From: Chromera velia
Lineage: Eukaryota > Sar > Chromeraceae
Length of the DNA stretch: 42,500 bases
NCBI GenBank assembly: GCA_018398765.1
Contig: JAHBMJ010005900.1
Span: 8,257 to 50,756, forward strand
Direction of reading: 5' to 3'
The position numbers and the translations under genes are program-made. Positions 32,301 through 41,556 of the stretch are shown here, piece after piece (the first letter of the stretch is position 1; the number at the start of each line of letters is the position of its first letter). The notes under the pieces were generated by a model that was not told where the DNA came from, made no database searches, and saw only the letters and a list, made by a program, of their open reading frames with translations.

Positions 32301-33544
32301 TCTCATTCATGTTTCCGGCACACGAGGCGTCTGCCTGTCACAGCCGGGGTTGCATGGTTTGTGCATTTACGCACAAGTTCTTCGATCCTCGAATGGGCAC
32401 TCTATGTCAGCCTTCCTTCCTTATGCACGCTACCTGCACGTACATGTCAGAATTAAGTGAAAGGCACAATTAGTGACACACCGCCAAACTGTCCGCATAT
32501 GTCTCTTGGAGATCTGCCGTTCTTCATTCCCTTCGATCCGTCTCTTCTCCTCTGTTGACAGAGCTCCTCTGTTTGACTCTTTCCTTTCTGCTTGACTGCT
32601 TATGTATGAACGCACGCCGTGGCAGAAGTACCTACATTTTCTTTCATACAGAATTCTTTTTTTCAGATCGAATATATACATACATACATGTTATGTATGA
32701 ACGCATGCAGTGGCAGAAGTACCAAGAAGCAGAGCTGAGATTCACGGAACTGAAGATGAAGGAGACAATCCAGCGGCAACGAATCCAGCTCTATCGGGCC
32801 CTCCAGGGGGGAGGCGGGGAGCAGCGTGATCATTCTGCAAGTTCTCGTGAGAAGTACGAGGAAAGAATCAAGGAGATGATCAGGAAGCGGGAGAAGCTTG
32901 AGGTCTTTTTCCGAGGTCTCGACCGGGAAGCTTTCTCTTTACCATCTCCTCCTCCATTTCTCCCGCCCTTGCGATCTGTGTGTCCCCCTCCGCTTCCCCA
33001 CCCCATACGAGAGGAAGCCCAAAAGTGCACAATCCACATGGACAACTTTGAGCACTTCATCTCTGAGATGGAAAAGATGAAGGTCTTCCGGTACAAGGGC
33101 ACTCAGATGTCTGAGTATATTCGGTTGCAGAGAGAGGTGAGTGCTGCCCTGCACAGTCTCAAACGTCTTATGGGTGAAGAGAACTCGACAGGGGGAAACC
33201 GTCGCACCGCCTCCCTCCTTATCCGGTCCCTCGTGAACCGCTTCAAGGACGTCATGGCGCGGTCCCAGCGCCACTGGGACAGCCCCACCTGCCGCCTCTA
33301 CTCATCCATGTTCAGGCAGGAGACAGGGAGCCATGGGGCGACACAAACAGCAGAAGGTGTGGGGGGGAAAGAGGAAACCGACACTGGAGGAAACAGCCGT
33401 CCGCAAGCCCCCCCTCCACCCACGCCTCCGAGTCCTTCCGCCCGCTTTCACCCGTTGGACCTTCTCCACAGATGGTCCCGCCAGGAGGTCTCATTCCCCA
33501 ACCCCCGCCCTCACGTTTTGGATCTCTTCCATCGGTGGCGTTGA
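28495..33544 (+). CDS. Uncharacterised modular protein, 1063 residues, five exons
   Basis: Exons are 28495-28578, 28968-29177, 29464-30471, 31076-32131 and 32711-33544, all in phase 0 (3192 nt). I recognise no family. Two module types are visible. Module A is a Ser/Pro-rich, probably disordered block (SPISK-S, TAFNL, IEKSLT, SSGLNVE), present at residues about 99-225 and 435-570 and partly near 655-770. Module B is a helical block of about 100 residues (MDEFEQFISDIERRKV, later YIRLQRELSASLHSLK, then AERFDGLIERSAQHWDS). It is present at about 225-331 and again at 891-989 (MDNFEHFISEMEKMKV), with a truncated start in exon 4 (HESEQFIS). Exon 5 begins with a charged, probably coiled-coil stretch and ends with a short duplicated LDL-HRW motif. 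There is no signal peptide or membrane segment. Introns carry CT/GT and GTCT repeats. Function unknown; a scaffold role is inference. Confidence 0.8.
29178..29301. repeat. CT/GT microsatellite in intron 2 of the modular gene
   Basis: A (TC)n block followed by a long (GT)n block lies directly after the GTCAGT donor at 29178. Open frames through it are repeat artefacts. Confidence 0.95.
29439..29850 (+). repeat. Exon-duplication unit, copy 1 (intron end plus exon 3 start)
   Basis: The last 25 bp of the intron (TGCTGGACTGAATGAATGAC then TGCAG) and the first ~390 bp of exon 3 are paralogous to 31051-31480. The exon parts begin alike (SSSLPEYPISDSPFVS versus SPSLPEYPVSDSPFVS). A third, exonic-only copy lies at about 31745-32085. 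The match crosses the splice acceptor, so this was a genomic exon duplication. Confidence 0.8.
31051..31480 (+). repeat. Exon-duplication unit, copy 2
   Basis: Paralogous to 29439-29850, including the intron end (TGCTGGACTGAATAAATGAC then TGCAG) and the start of exon 4. It diverges after CATCIHESEQFIS, where copy 1 continues into the helical module; here unrelated Pro-rich sequence follows. Confidence 0.8.
32599..32727 (+). repeat. Duplicated splice-acceptor segment before exon 5
   Basis: TATGTATGAACGCACGCCGTGGCAGAAGTACC at 32601-32632 recurs 91 bp later as TATGTATGAACGCATGCAGTGGCAGAAGTACC. The second copy has the AG used to open exon 5 (32711). The first has CG at that position, so it cannot serve as an acceptor, and its frame soon leaves the family sequence. 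Confidence 0.75.
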
Positions 33545-33546
33545 GG

Positions 33547-33564
33547 NGGGGGGGGGGGGGGGGG
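33547..33564. other. Unresolved base beside a poly-G run
   Basis: A single N at 33547 is followed by about 17 G residues, two bases after the stop codon of the modular gene. The true length of the run is unknown. It lies just outside the coding sequence, so it does not affect the predicted protein. Confidence 0.9.
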
Positions 33565-36500
33565 CATCAGTCTCTGACGTGAAGTTCGATCACTCACATG
33601 AAAATCATGCTTCTTGACACAATGTCTGACGTGAAGTTCGATCTCTCAAAATCGTGCTTCTTCTCATTTAGACTTCTGTTGACTAGATTTGTCCTCTGTT
33701 TTTCTGTGCTGCCTCTCTCGTGCGGGGCGTACGTCATATGAAGTCCCGCAGAGGACATCAGGGACCTGCAGATGTACAGGGATTAATTGGGATTGAGAAG
33801 AGAACAGGGAAGGGAAGGGAAGGAGGGCGGGCGAGGAACAGCAAGACAAGGCACGTACCACTATCACTCTTTCCACTCTGACTCTTTCTTTTCAATCGGA
33901 ATAAAACTGAGGGTGCATGCATGGTTGGTTCACTTCATGTTGATCGACAAAGATGGCATACATGATCGATGTCCGAATTCAATGATCGTTAGTCAGTCAG
34001 TCAGTCAGTCAGTCAGTCACTCAAGCTGCTGCGAAAAAATAAGAGATTGTGAAAGTAAGATCCTGGGACTTTCTCTGTTGTTTGGTGCGATTCCGCAAAA
34101 TTAATGAGAGAGAGATATCACAGTGCATGCCAGCAGCATGCAGCACGTGCATGTACCAAAAATGGATGAACATGCAGTCTCTTCCGGTGTTCTTCGAAAA
34201 ATTGTTTGTCTCTTTCACTCTTTCTTTCTGTCTGTTGGAAGACTGCATGACTGAACGTGCCTTCCAAATCGTCCAAGCCTTTCTCGATCCTTTGTTGATG
34301 CTGTGAGCACATCCATACGTACACGTAGATGTCGTAATGTGGTTGCGATTTTATCACACGAAGTGAGAAAGCAGAATGAACTTGGATGAGCAGACAGAAT
34401 GTTCTCCAGGGGCTCGCAACATCTCTGCTGCATGATGCGTGCATGTGAATGGTGTTCTTTGGCTGTTGCTGTGTTTTAATTCGCGTTGCATGACTGTGGG
34501 GTAGGTGGGGCGGGTTGTGCAACCGGCAGTGTCGGCATGCTTTCAGAGGACGTAGAAGGGGGAGGCGCAAAAGACCTTCCAACCACTACAGCAGGCCAGA
34601 CCACCTTGGGCCTCTGGACAGAGGGAGGGAGGGAAGGAAGGAAGAAAGGGGAGAACTGCCGGTCCAAAAAAGTTGCCATTTCGGCTCTGTTTCGGGGGAG
34701 GAACAGAGAGCAAGGAATGGGCAAAGGAGAAACAAAGGCGGCCATAGAAAGGAAAGGAAGATCTCATGCGCAGTGCGTGAGGGGAGACGCAGTCACGACA
34801 GAGTGAGAGAGGACTGAGAGTGGGGTGAGAAAGACCTTAGGGAAAAAGCGAGAAAAAGAGAGAGGTCGAGAAACAAAGAAAGAAACAGAGAGAGAGAGAG
34901 AGGGAGAGAGAGAGAAAATCGGGTCAGAGATGAGAGAGAAAATCGGGTGATTATGACACAGACACACAACACACACAAGGAGAGAGAGATGGAGAGAGAG
35001 CGAGATGCACAGAGAGAGAGAGAGAGAGAGAGAGGCCCTTTGGTTTGCTTTGTTTTTTCTTTCTTTTTGTTTTTTCAGCCACAGCACAGTTTTTTTCTGG
35101 ATCTCAGATGTTGGTCTTTTTGTGTTTATTTCTTGCTTTTGGTGTAGCATGGCGAAATTGATTATTTCTTTTCAGACTAAAAGCGTGAAAGCGTCTGTTC
35201 TTCATGTTGGTCGACGCACGCCGTGTTGAAAGCGTTTCCTTTTATGATACATGGGCCCGTCACGGTGCGCTGGAATTACGTTCCTGGTAAAGCACTGCCG
35301 TTTAATTGCTTTTTTTGCGTGTCAGCTTGAATGAATGTCAGCCTCCATCCCAGTTGGGTAAACACAGACAGCGATGCGCTCGCTACTCGCAGAATCCTGA
35401 GGGACACTCGGTGATGTTCGAGCTTGTGACCACACCTCCTCTCCATGCTTGCCTTCATGCATGCATGGGAGCTAGTGAGTGGAGCTCCTCGTGCGATCCG
35501 GGACTGCCAAGTGGTGGCGATTCGCTGTCTTGCCTCGCCGACAGAGCAACCAGGAAACAGAATGACAGACCGAAAAGTAGAGAAGACAGGGGGAGAAAAA
35601 CAATGGATGCAGATTTGTTTTTGCTTTTTGCTCCACACCACGCCTTGATGCCTTCCTCGTGCGTGCATTGCGTTCGTGTATTCTGCACAGGAAGGGTCAC
35701 GAAAGAAGGAGGTGTTTTGGAAGAGCTCCTCTGTCTGCATGTCAGTGTCAGTCTGCTGTTCAGGCTGCATGCATGCACGTGTGTCCGTACGTCAGTCAGG
35801 GAGTTACTCAGTCAGTGAAAAAAAAGAGGAACGAAAGAACGATCGATCGATCGACAAAGAAATTGGCGGGCGTGCCTACCGACTCTCTCTTTTTCTTGCC
35901 TGCCCTGATCAAATGTTTGTGTTGTTTTCAAAGGCTTGTAGCTCGCAAATGTATACCTGCAAGTAAAATGAAATGTTCCAAAGAAGAACGGGGAGTTTGC
36001 CTTTTAATCATCACGTCAAAATTCATCCAGCCGCGAGTTGCTTTTCACCTTTGCTTTTTCTTTCGCTGTCCGTGATGTTGCAAACGATCGAGCAAAAGAA
36101 AAACAAAAAGAACTAAGGATCGAGTGTGGCCCTGATGAGTTGGTCTGCCACATGTCTCGCCGCACGCACTGACCGTACAAGGAAGTGCGAGACGCGGCCG
36201 AAGGGGAGTGGAGCGTCCACATGGCAAGAGAGAAGCGTCCCTTTGCCTCTTGTCTCTGAAGTCTTCGTCACAGGTCATCCGGCTAGCTGCGTCCCTGGTC
36301 ATGTTTCTTCTTCTAGCTGCGTCCCTGGTTGTGGGCTTCGGGTGCGTTTTGCTCTCCTGTAACGGTTTGTTGATTTATTTGCGTCTTCTCTGTGCTGGAA
36401 GTTTCGTTTGGTGTCATTTCTTTTGCTTTGATTTCTTTCAGTCCGTTTCTTTTGTTTCCTTCCATTCCATTGATCAGTCTTGGCAAATGGAAGGACCTTT

Positions 36501-36688
36501 GAGATCGAAGAAAGAGGGTCTCAAGCATTGTTTTGCTTTTCCGTGATAGAGTGCAGAGCTTTCATTTTATCGTTTCACTTCTTTTGTACTTTCGTTTTGT
36601 CGGTCGAGGTGGCGCACCATGTCTTACGGAAGGAATTGACAGTTTATTTTCTTTTTGGCATCATCCTCTCTCTCTTTCTATCGGTGAG

Positions 36689-36725
<37 letters not shown>

Positions 36726-36770
36726 AATTCTCGACTCGGATCGCCTTCTTTGTCAAAAGTCATCGCTCTC

Positions 36771-36817
<47 letters not shown>

Positions 36818-37160
36818 GCACGGGATGCAAAGCAGGATAATTCTCTCCTCGCTCTCTCAGTCCCATGTCGCCTCTCAGTCTTTCTTGCGCGGATCAGACA
36901 AGGGGAGGAGAGATGAGGTGCTTCTGGAGCAGTCAGATTTTTTAGACGTCAAAATGGCTGCTGTTGGAGCTGTGGGGAAGTAGAATGGGTGGAAGGGGGA
37001 GCGGAAGCCGGGAGTGGCGACGAACGTGCATCCATTCCGGCCCCGCATTTCCTGCCTTGAAAGTGTGGGCGAGAGGGCCATACAGCGTGTGGGGGCAGGG
37101 AAAGAAATGGGAAAGAGAGACGGAGTCGTGTGTCCCTCTCCTCTCCCGGAGTGAGGGGGA
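33565..37160. other. Intergenic, repeat-rich, no convincing gene
   Basis: Directly after the poly-G there is a ~53 bp imperfect duplication (TCTGACGTGAAGTTCGATC at about 33574 and 33627). Further on are an (AGTC)n run (33990-34020), GGAA repeats (34621-34645), GA runs (34885-35035), a GT run (36690-36722) and CT runs (36765-36815). Short open frames occur on both strands (for example plus 34486-34806), but they lack motifs and exon phasing, so I do not call genes. Confidence 0.55.
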
Positions 37161-37451
37161 GCGGGATCAGAACGGAGGTGGAACTCCCACCGGCAGGAAG
37201 ACATACACCTGCAGTGTTTGTCTCCCTGCACGTGGGCGATCGTTGGACCCGATGTGCGTGCCTCGGAGCGGCTTGAGATCAGGCCCGCCAATCGAGGCAA
37301 AAGCGGCAAGGCCCGGACAATCCTTTCAACGCCCTCTGTCAAGCGGTCGGACTCATGGCCATGGACAGCTGGCGAAGGGGGAAAGCTGTGGCACTGCCGG
37401 CGCACAAGGGAAGGGAATGCAAACTACATGTATGATGATTCATATTGGTGA
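37160..37451 (+). CDS. Possible terminal exon of an unidentified gene
   Basis: A plus-strand frame open for about 95 codons reads like protein (for example RASERLEIRPANRGKSGKA, then GEGGKLWHCRRTREGNANY) and ends YMYDDSYW-stop at 37451, directly before AT-rich sequence. The frame is closed upstream by a TGA, so an intron would be required, and no upstream exon could be matched. Competing open frames exist in the other plus frame and on the minus strand. No family is recognised. This is a weak call made from composition only. Confidence 0.2.
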
Positions 37452-37857
37452 TCGATGAATGAATGCTTTACAGTCTATGGATGTACAATTACAGTGCTAG
37501 TCACACTGTTAGGACATGCATTGAGCCAAGTCATCAGCATAAATTACGAATTAAATTTAGGTACATAAAAAAAATATACAATTATTATTATTTCATTTGT
37601 TTAAACTACAATTGAAGCGGCAATTCCAATTCACAAGAAATTAGAACAGTACACTATTCATAAATAGTAAACTATTCATAACACAAAGAATTTAAAACGT
37701 CTAAGAATATTTGAGAGAATGATGCTGAATAGTATACTATTCTGGAATAGTTACTCTTCTGACAGCTAAAAAAAGAAGCTGACCTATATGGATGGTGAAG
37801 ACGTGTTCTAGTTACTAGGCTATTCTATAACATTTTATCATACTGACGTCATAGGAT

Positions 37858-38091
37858 CTAGGCGATGCACAGTGGTAAAAAAAAAAAAAGAATAGACATG
37901 TCGAGATTTTTTTTTTTTTTTTAAGTCTAGTGGTCAAAGGTCCAAGCAAACTTAGCAAAGGTAGGTTTTGTAGTTAGATGTGTTTTTGTTATATGTTTGG
38001 CACTTCCAATAAAATAATAATAATAAAAAAAAAAAGATTAGGCTTCTCCAGATTTTTTTTTTCTTTTTTTTAATCACTGTGCGTCACCTAG
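37858..38091. mobile_element. MITE-like element, 234 bp, foldback, 8 bp target duplication
   Basis: The ends are inverted: CTAGGCGATGCACAGTGGT on the left and CTAGGTGACGCACAGTGAT as the reverse complement of the right, matching at 16 of 19 positions and both followed by A runs. CATAGGAT lies directly outside both ends (37850-37857 and 38092-38099). The interior consists of poly-A/poly-T foldback segments and has no coding capacity. The terminal CTAGGCG and the 8 bp duplication resemble the 3.35 kb element at 15754, which suggests the same superfamily (hAT-like by duplication length; inference). Confidence 0.75.
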
Positions 38092-38099
38092 CATAGGAT

Positions 38100-38480
38100 T
38101 GTCATAGGATTATTGTCGTTCTTCAGTGAATCTTGAAGTTAAAGAAGAATCTATAATAATAACTTGAAGCTCGCCAAGTTTTGCTCATATATAATCATTA
38201 TTATAAAGAAAGTCACAAACTGTACTTAAGTAACAACGAAGAAAAGGAGAGGGAGGGGGATTACCTGAGCCTGTCTAAGATTTAATGAACACTAAATTTA
38301 CTGAAATTTAAATACTAAAATCCTCATGATTCAATAGAATTTACTTTTTTATTTAATTATATTTATTGATTATTTTTCTAATACAGGTTTAGGATTAAGA
38401 TCATGATTGATTGGTTGATTGATAATATACCAGTATACTATTAATTTTGTCACTACAGTTTTGTCAGTTTCTTCTGCAAA
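38100..38480. other. AT-rich spacer
   Basis: AT-rich sequence with ATTATTATT and TTTATT words and no coding signal. It continues the AT-rich flank around the 234 bp MITE. Confidence 0.6.
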
Positions 38481-38489
38481 GTTCTCCTC

Positions 38490-39250
38490 TAATTATCGGG
38501 GGACCTCCTCCTCTCGCCCCCTCATCTGCGCAACCACGTCCTGGGATCGAGCGGCGCACTTGATCTGCAGGCCTGGTTCACGACGTACTTTCTCTGGTCC
38601 TCTGTGGGCCGACGAGCGGGTACCGGGCGATTCGGGTTATGTTGCCATGCCTGAGTCGGGTAGGATGACGGTGTCTGCCTCAGGTGTTGCAAACCCAATG
38701 GCACACTTGGCCCATGTGTCCCAAGGGTTTCGGACCCTTGTACGGGTCTGGCTCTTACGGAGGCGATTGCGGGCACGAGTTGCGCGGCGGGGGGGAGGGT
38801 GGTAGGTCGGTTGAAATACGTCCTCCCATTCACGTCATACGGGGTCCTGCAGATCATGCATAAGACACACAAACGTGAATCTGACACAATCTCATTCACT
38901 TCTCATGCACGGACTCGATCTATGAGGTTGAAAGAAGGTGCAGGTTGCCAAAGAGCAAGCATGGAAAGTTTCATTTCGGAATTGAACAAGGCCAAGAACC
39001 TTCACCCACTGATCGCACAAGACAACAACGTGCTTACCATTGATTTTGGCCATACGCCTGAACCACGACCTTTCCGTGCTCCAGTGGTTTGCCTGCGACC
39101 TCTCCCGCGGCGTGACTGTACTCCAGGGGTTTGCCTGTGACCTGTCTGTGATGAGTTTTTCTGCATTCACAAGAAACAGCGATCGATGAAACAACTTAGA
39201 CGCCACAACGGGGTACGCGTCCTGCCACGCAGAAGAGGAAGTGAGTGCAT
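38490..39250 (-). other. Possible decayed coding fragments, minus strand
   Basis: Composition shifts abruptly back to GC-rich. Several minus-strand pieces read like protein but in different frames: AKINGKHVVVLCDQWVKVLG (about 38990-39050), RTPYDVNGRTYFNRP (about 38800-38845), and FATPEADTVILPDSGMAT (about 38645-38700), the last interrupted by TAA. The frames cannot be joined by clear splice sites. This could be a degraded mobile-element gene or simply long non-coding frames. No family is assigned. Confidence 0.2.
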
Positions 39251-39467
39251 GCAACCCAAGGACCTTCGGGGACTTCTAGCGGAGACCGCCTAAGACGCCT
39301 GCGGAAATATCAGGGAGCTCCAGAAAACGACCGCAAGACGTCCAGACCAAAGAAGGGACACAGGAACAGACAAGAAGAAAGAATGAAAGGGTGGGCGAGC
39401 AACCAAGCACGAACGAGGGAGGGAAAGAGCAGGACCCAGAAAAAGAGAACATGACGTCCACTGCGAT

Positions 39468-39860
39468 GCTGACAGACAGACAGACAGACAGACAGACAGA
39501 AAGACAGACAGACAGACGGACGGACAGACAGACAGAAAGACAGGCAGGCAGACAGACAGACGGACGGACAGACCGACCGACCGAGCGACAGACAGACCGA
39601 CCGACCGACAGACAGACGGACAGACCGACCGACCGAGCGACAGACAGACAGACAGACCGACCGACAGACAGACAGACCGACCGACCGACCGACCGACAGA
39701 CAGACAGACAGACAGACAGGCAGACAGACCGACCGACAGACCGACCGACGGACCGACCGACAGACAGACAGACAGACAAAAACACAGGCAGACAACCAGA
39801 CAGACAGACAGTAAGACAGACAGACAGAAAGACAGACAGACCGACAGTAAGACAGCCAAA
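39468..39860. repeat. GACA/GACC/GACG tetranucleotide array
   Basis: About 390 bp made almost wholly of GACA, GACC and GACG units. Long open frames across it on both strands encode only TDRQ or CLSV-type repeats and are not genes. Confidence 0.95.
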
Positions 39861-40064
39861 TCGGCAAACCTTGTATTTGTCTTTCTTTATTGATGTGCTT
39901 CCTTTCTCTTGTACACCAACCGACAGTCCGACAGATAGGAAAACACAGACAGATGAAATGAATGGAGGAGGGCAGGAAAAGAGAGAGGCAGCCAGACAAA
40001 ACGATAGACGTAAGGACTGGTACATAGGAAGACAGCCAGCAAGGCAAGCAGGAAGGCAGGTTGG

Positions 40065-40150
40065 CAGAGAGAAAGAGAGAGAGAGAGAGAGAGGGAAAGA
40101 TGGAGAGGGGGAGAGAGGAAGAGACAGATAGAGACCGATAGGGACGAGAC

Positions 40151-40183
<33 letters not shown>

Positions 40184-40400
40184 CACAGAGAGAGAGACAG
40201 AGAGAGAGACCGAGAGAGAGACCGAGAGAGGAAGAGAGATAAAAAGAGAGCGAGAGACACACGAAGAGAAACCAAGAAAAAGGAAATTAGAGAGGAGAAA
40301 ATAGAGGGTGGGCGGAAGGGGTCCAGGAGGAAGAGGAAGCGAGAGACGGAGAAAGAGGGAAAGAGAGAAAACAGCAATCAAAAAAAGACATCAAAAGACA
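40065..40400. repeat. GA-rich purine tract
   Basis: Purine-rich (GAGA, AGAGAC) sequence of about 330 bp. Minus-strand frames here read as Ser/Leu repeats continuing from the GACA array and are not considered coding. Confidence 0.85.
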
Positions 40401-40550
40401 GAGACAGGTGAAGAGATGAAAGTAATATCTTTACAAAAAATGTGCGGAAACTGAATGCACGTTGAAACAAAGACGACACTGATCACATGGTCATGTAGAA
40501 ACGATCCAGAAGTCTAGAAAAGAGTAGAGTACCCCTCTCGTTACTCACCC

Positions 40551-40691
40551 GCTGGGCAGCAAGTGATGCGTCCCATTCTGAGGCAGAGCTCCTGGTTGCG
40601 CCTGCTGTTCGAGGCGAGTGGAGGAACTCAGACCAGCGTCAGGAGGGTGTCGGAGCAGAACTGGCTGATGAGAAGAATCGTGGAAGACTCT
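40551..40691 (-). CDS. Possible internal exon of an unidentified minus-strand gene
   Basis: Between an acceptor (GTCTGCAG, reading leftward from about 40698) and a GTGAGT donor near 40550, one minus-strand frame is open and reads as a Ser/Pro/Gln-rich peptide (SSTRLEQQAQPGALPQNG). It may belong with the exon at 41205-41556, but I could not join the two in phase with clear splice sites. Low confidence. Confidence 0.25.
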
Positions 40692-41106
40692 GCAGACAGA
40701 CAGGCAAAGAGTGGATAGAATCCCGAGCGAGTGGGCACATTGAGATTCAAACAGAAAGAGGGGAGCAGAAATCCAGCTGGACGGTGCGGATGATCAAGAG
40801 CACGCAATTAGATCGAAGTGGCCCTGTCGGTACACTGCAGAATACTATCACTCTGCCCATGACACACTGACCCGCAGATTAATGTATTAATATGCTTTCT
40901 GCGGATAGGAATGAACAGCGCCCTGGTGGTTCAAGCATTGCACCGACCGTTGAGGGAGGGGTCCCGAACGGACAGGCTGCGCTGCGTGAGCGTGAGGTAG
41001 ATCTAGCCTTTCGTGAATCGCCTGGCTCTTTTGCGCTGGCTCCTGAGGGCCCGCATGCTGCGGAGCCGTGTTAGTAAGCGGCTGCAGCTCTACCCTCTTT
41101 GCTCTC

Positions 41107-41322
41107 GACTCCGTCGGCTCCTTGGTTGAAGAGACGGGGGCGGTTTGTCGGCTGTCTCTCGACTCCGTCGGCTCCTTGGTTGAAGAGACGGGGGCGGTTT
41201 GTCAGCTGTCTCTTGACTCCTTTGGCTCCTTGTTTGAAGAGACGGGGGTGGTTTGTCGGCTGTCTCTCGACTCTTTTGGCTCTTTGGTCGAAGAAACAGC
41301 AGCGGTCTGTGGTGTGTTTTCA
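41107..41322. repeat. 54 bp tandem repeat, four units
   Basis: Units start with GACTC at 41107, 41161, 41215 and 41269, exactly 54 bp (18 codons) apart. On the minus strand each unit reads KEP-ESRDSRQT-PVSS-. On the plus strand they read LDS-GSLVEETGAVC-LS and are also open. Confidence 0.9.
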
Positions 41323-41556
41323 GGTAGTTTGGGAGAAGGGAGGCCAACAGAGGCACCAAAAGGTCCGGAGGGAACTCTCCGACCTCTTTCTCGTTCTTGG
41401 TGGGAACTGTGTCTGCGGTCTCTGTCTGAGTCCCCTTCCTCGATAACATTGGAAAAACGGTCGCCGTTGATTTCTATCGCTGCAGCGGCTAGTATCGCGG
41501 CAGAGGGAGCACCAGAAGGGAGGAGAGGTTGGGAGGTGTCTTGGATCCTCGGACTC
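41205..41556 (-). CDS. Exon of an unidentified disordered protein with an 18-residue repeat, partial
   Basis: A minus-strand acceptor (CCCTGCAG then GAG, exon from 41556) opens a frame rich in Ser, Pro, Glu and Arg (SPRIQDTSQPLLPSGAP, FSNVIEEGDSDRDRRHSSHQ), followed by the 18-residue repeats. A TGA at 41204-41202 falls at a repeat position where the neighbouring units have CGA (Arg). Beyond it the same frame stays open to 40879. An exon candidate upstream at about 41920-41825 (includes IDEDMKEEEIHNFESAG, donor GTGCGT) is coding-like but its phase does not match directly, so an intervening exon may be missed. A competing plus-strand frame of 234 codons spans 41068-41772. No function assigned. 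Confidence 0.35.

Noticed and set aside
39276-40381. Minus-strand frames of 160-355 codons rich in Cys, Leu, Ser and Val
   Set aside because: They are translations of GACA/GACC and GA microsatellites, open in several frames at once.
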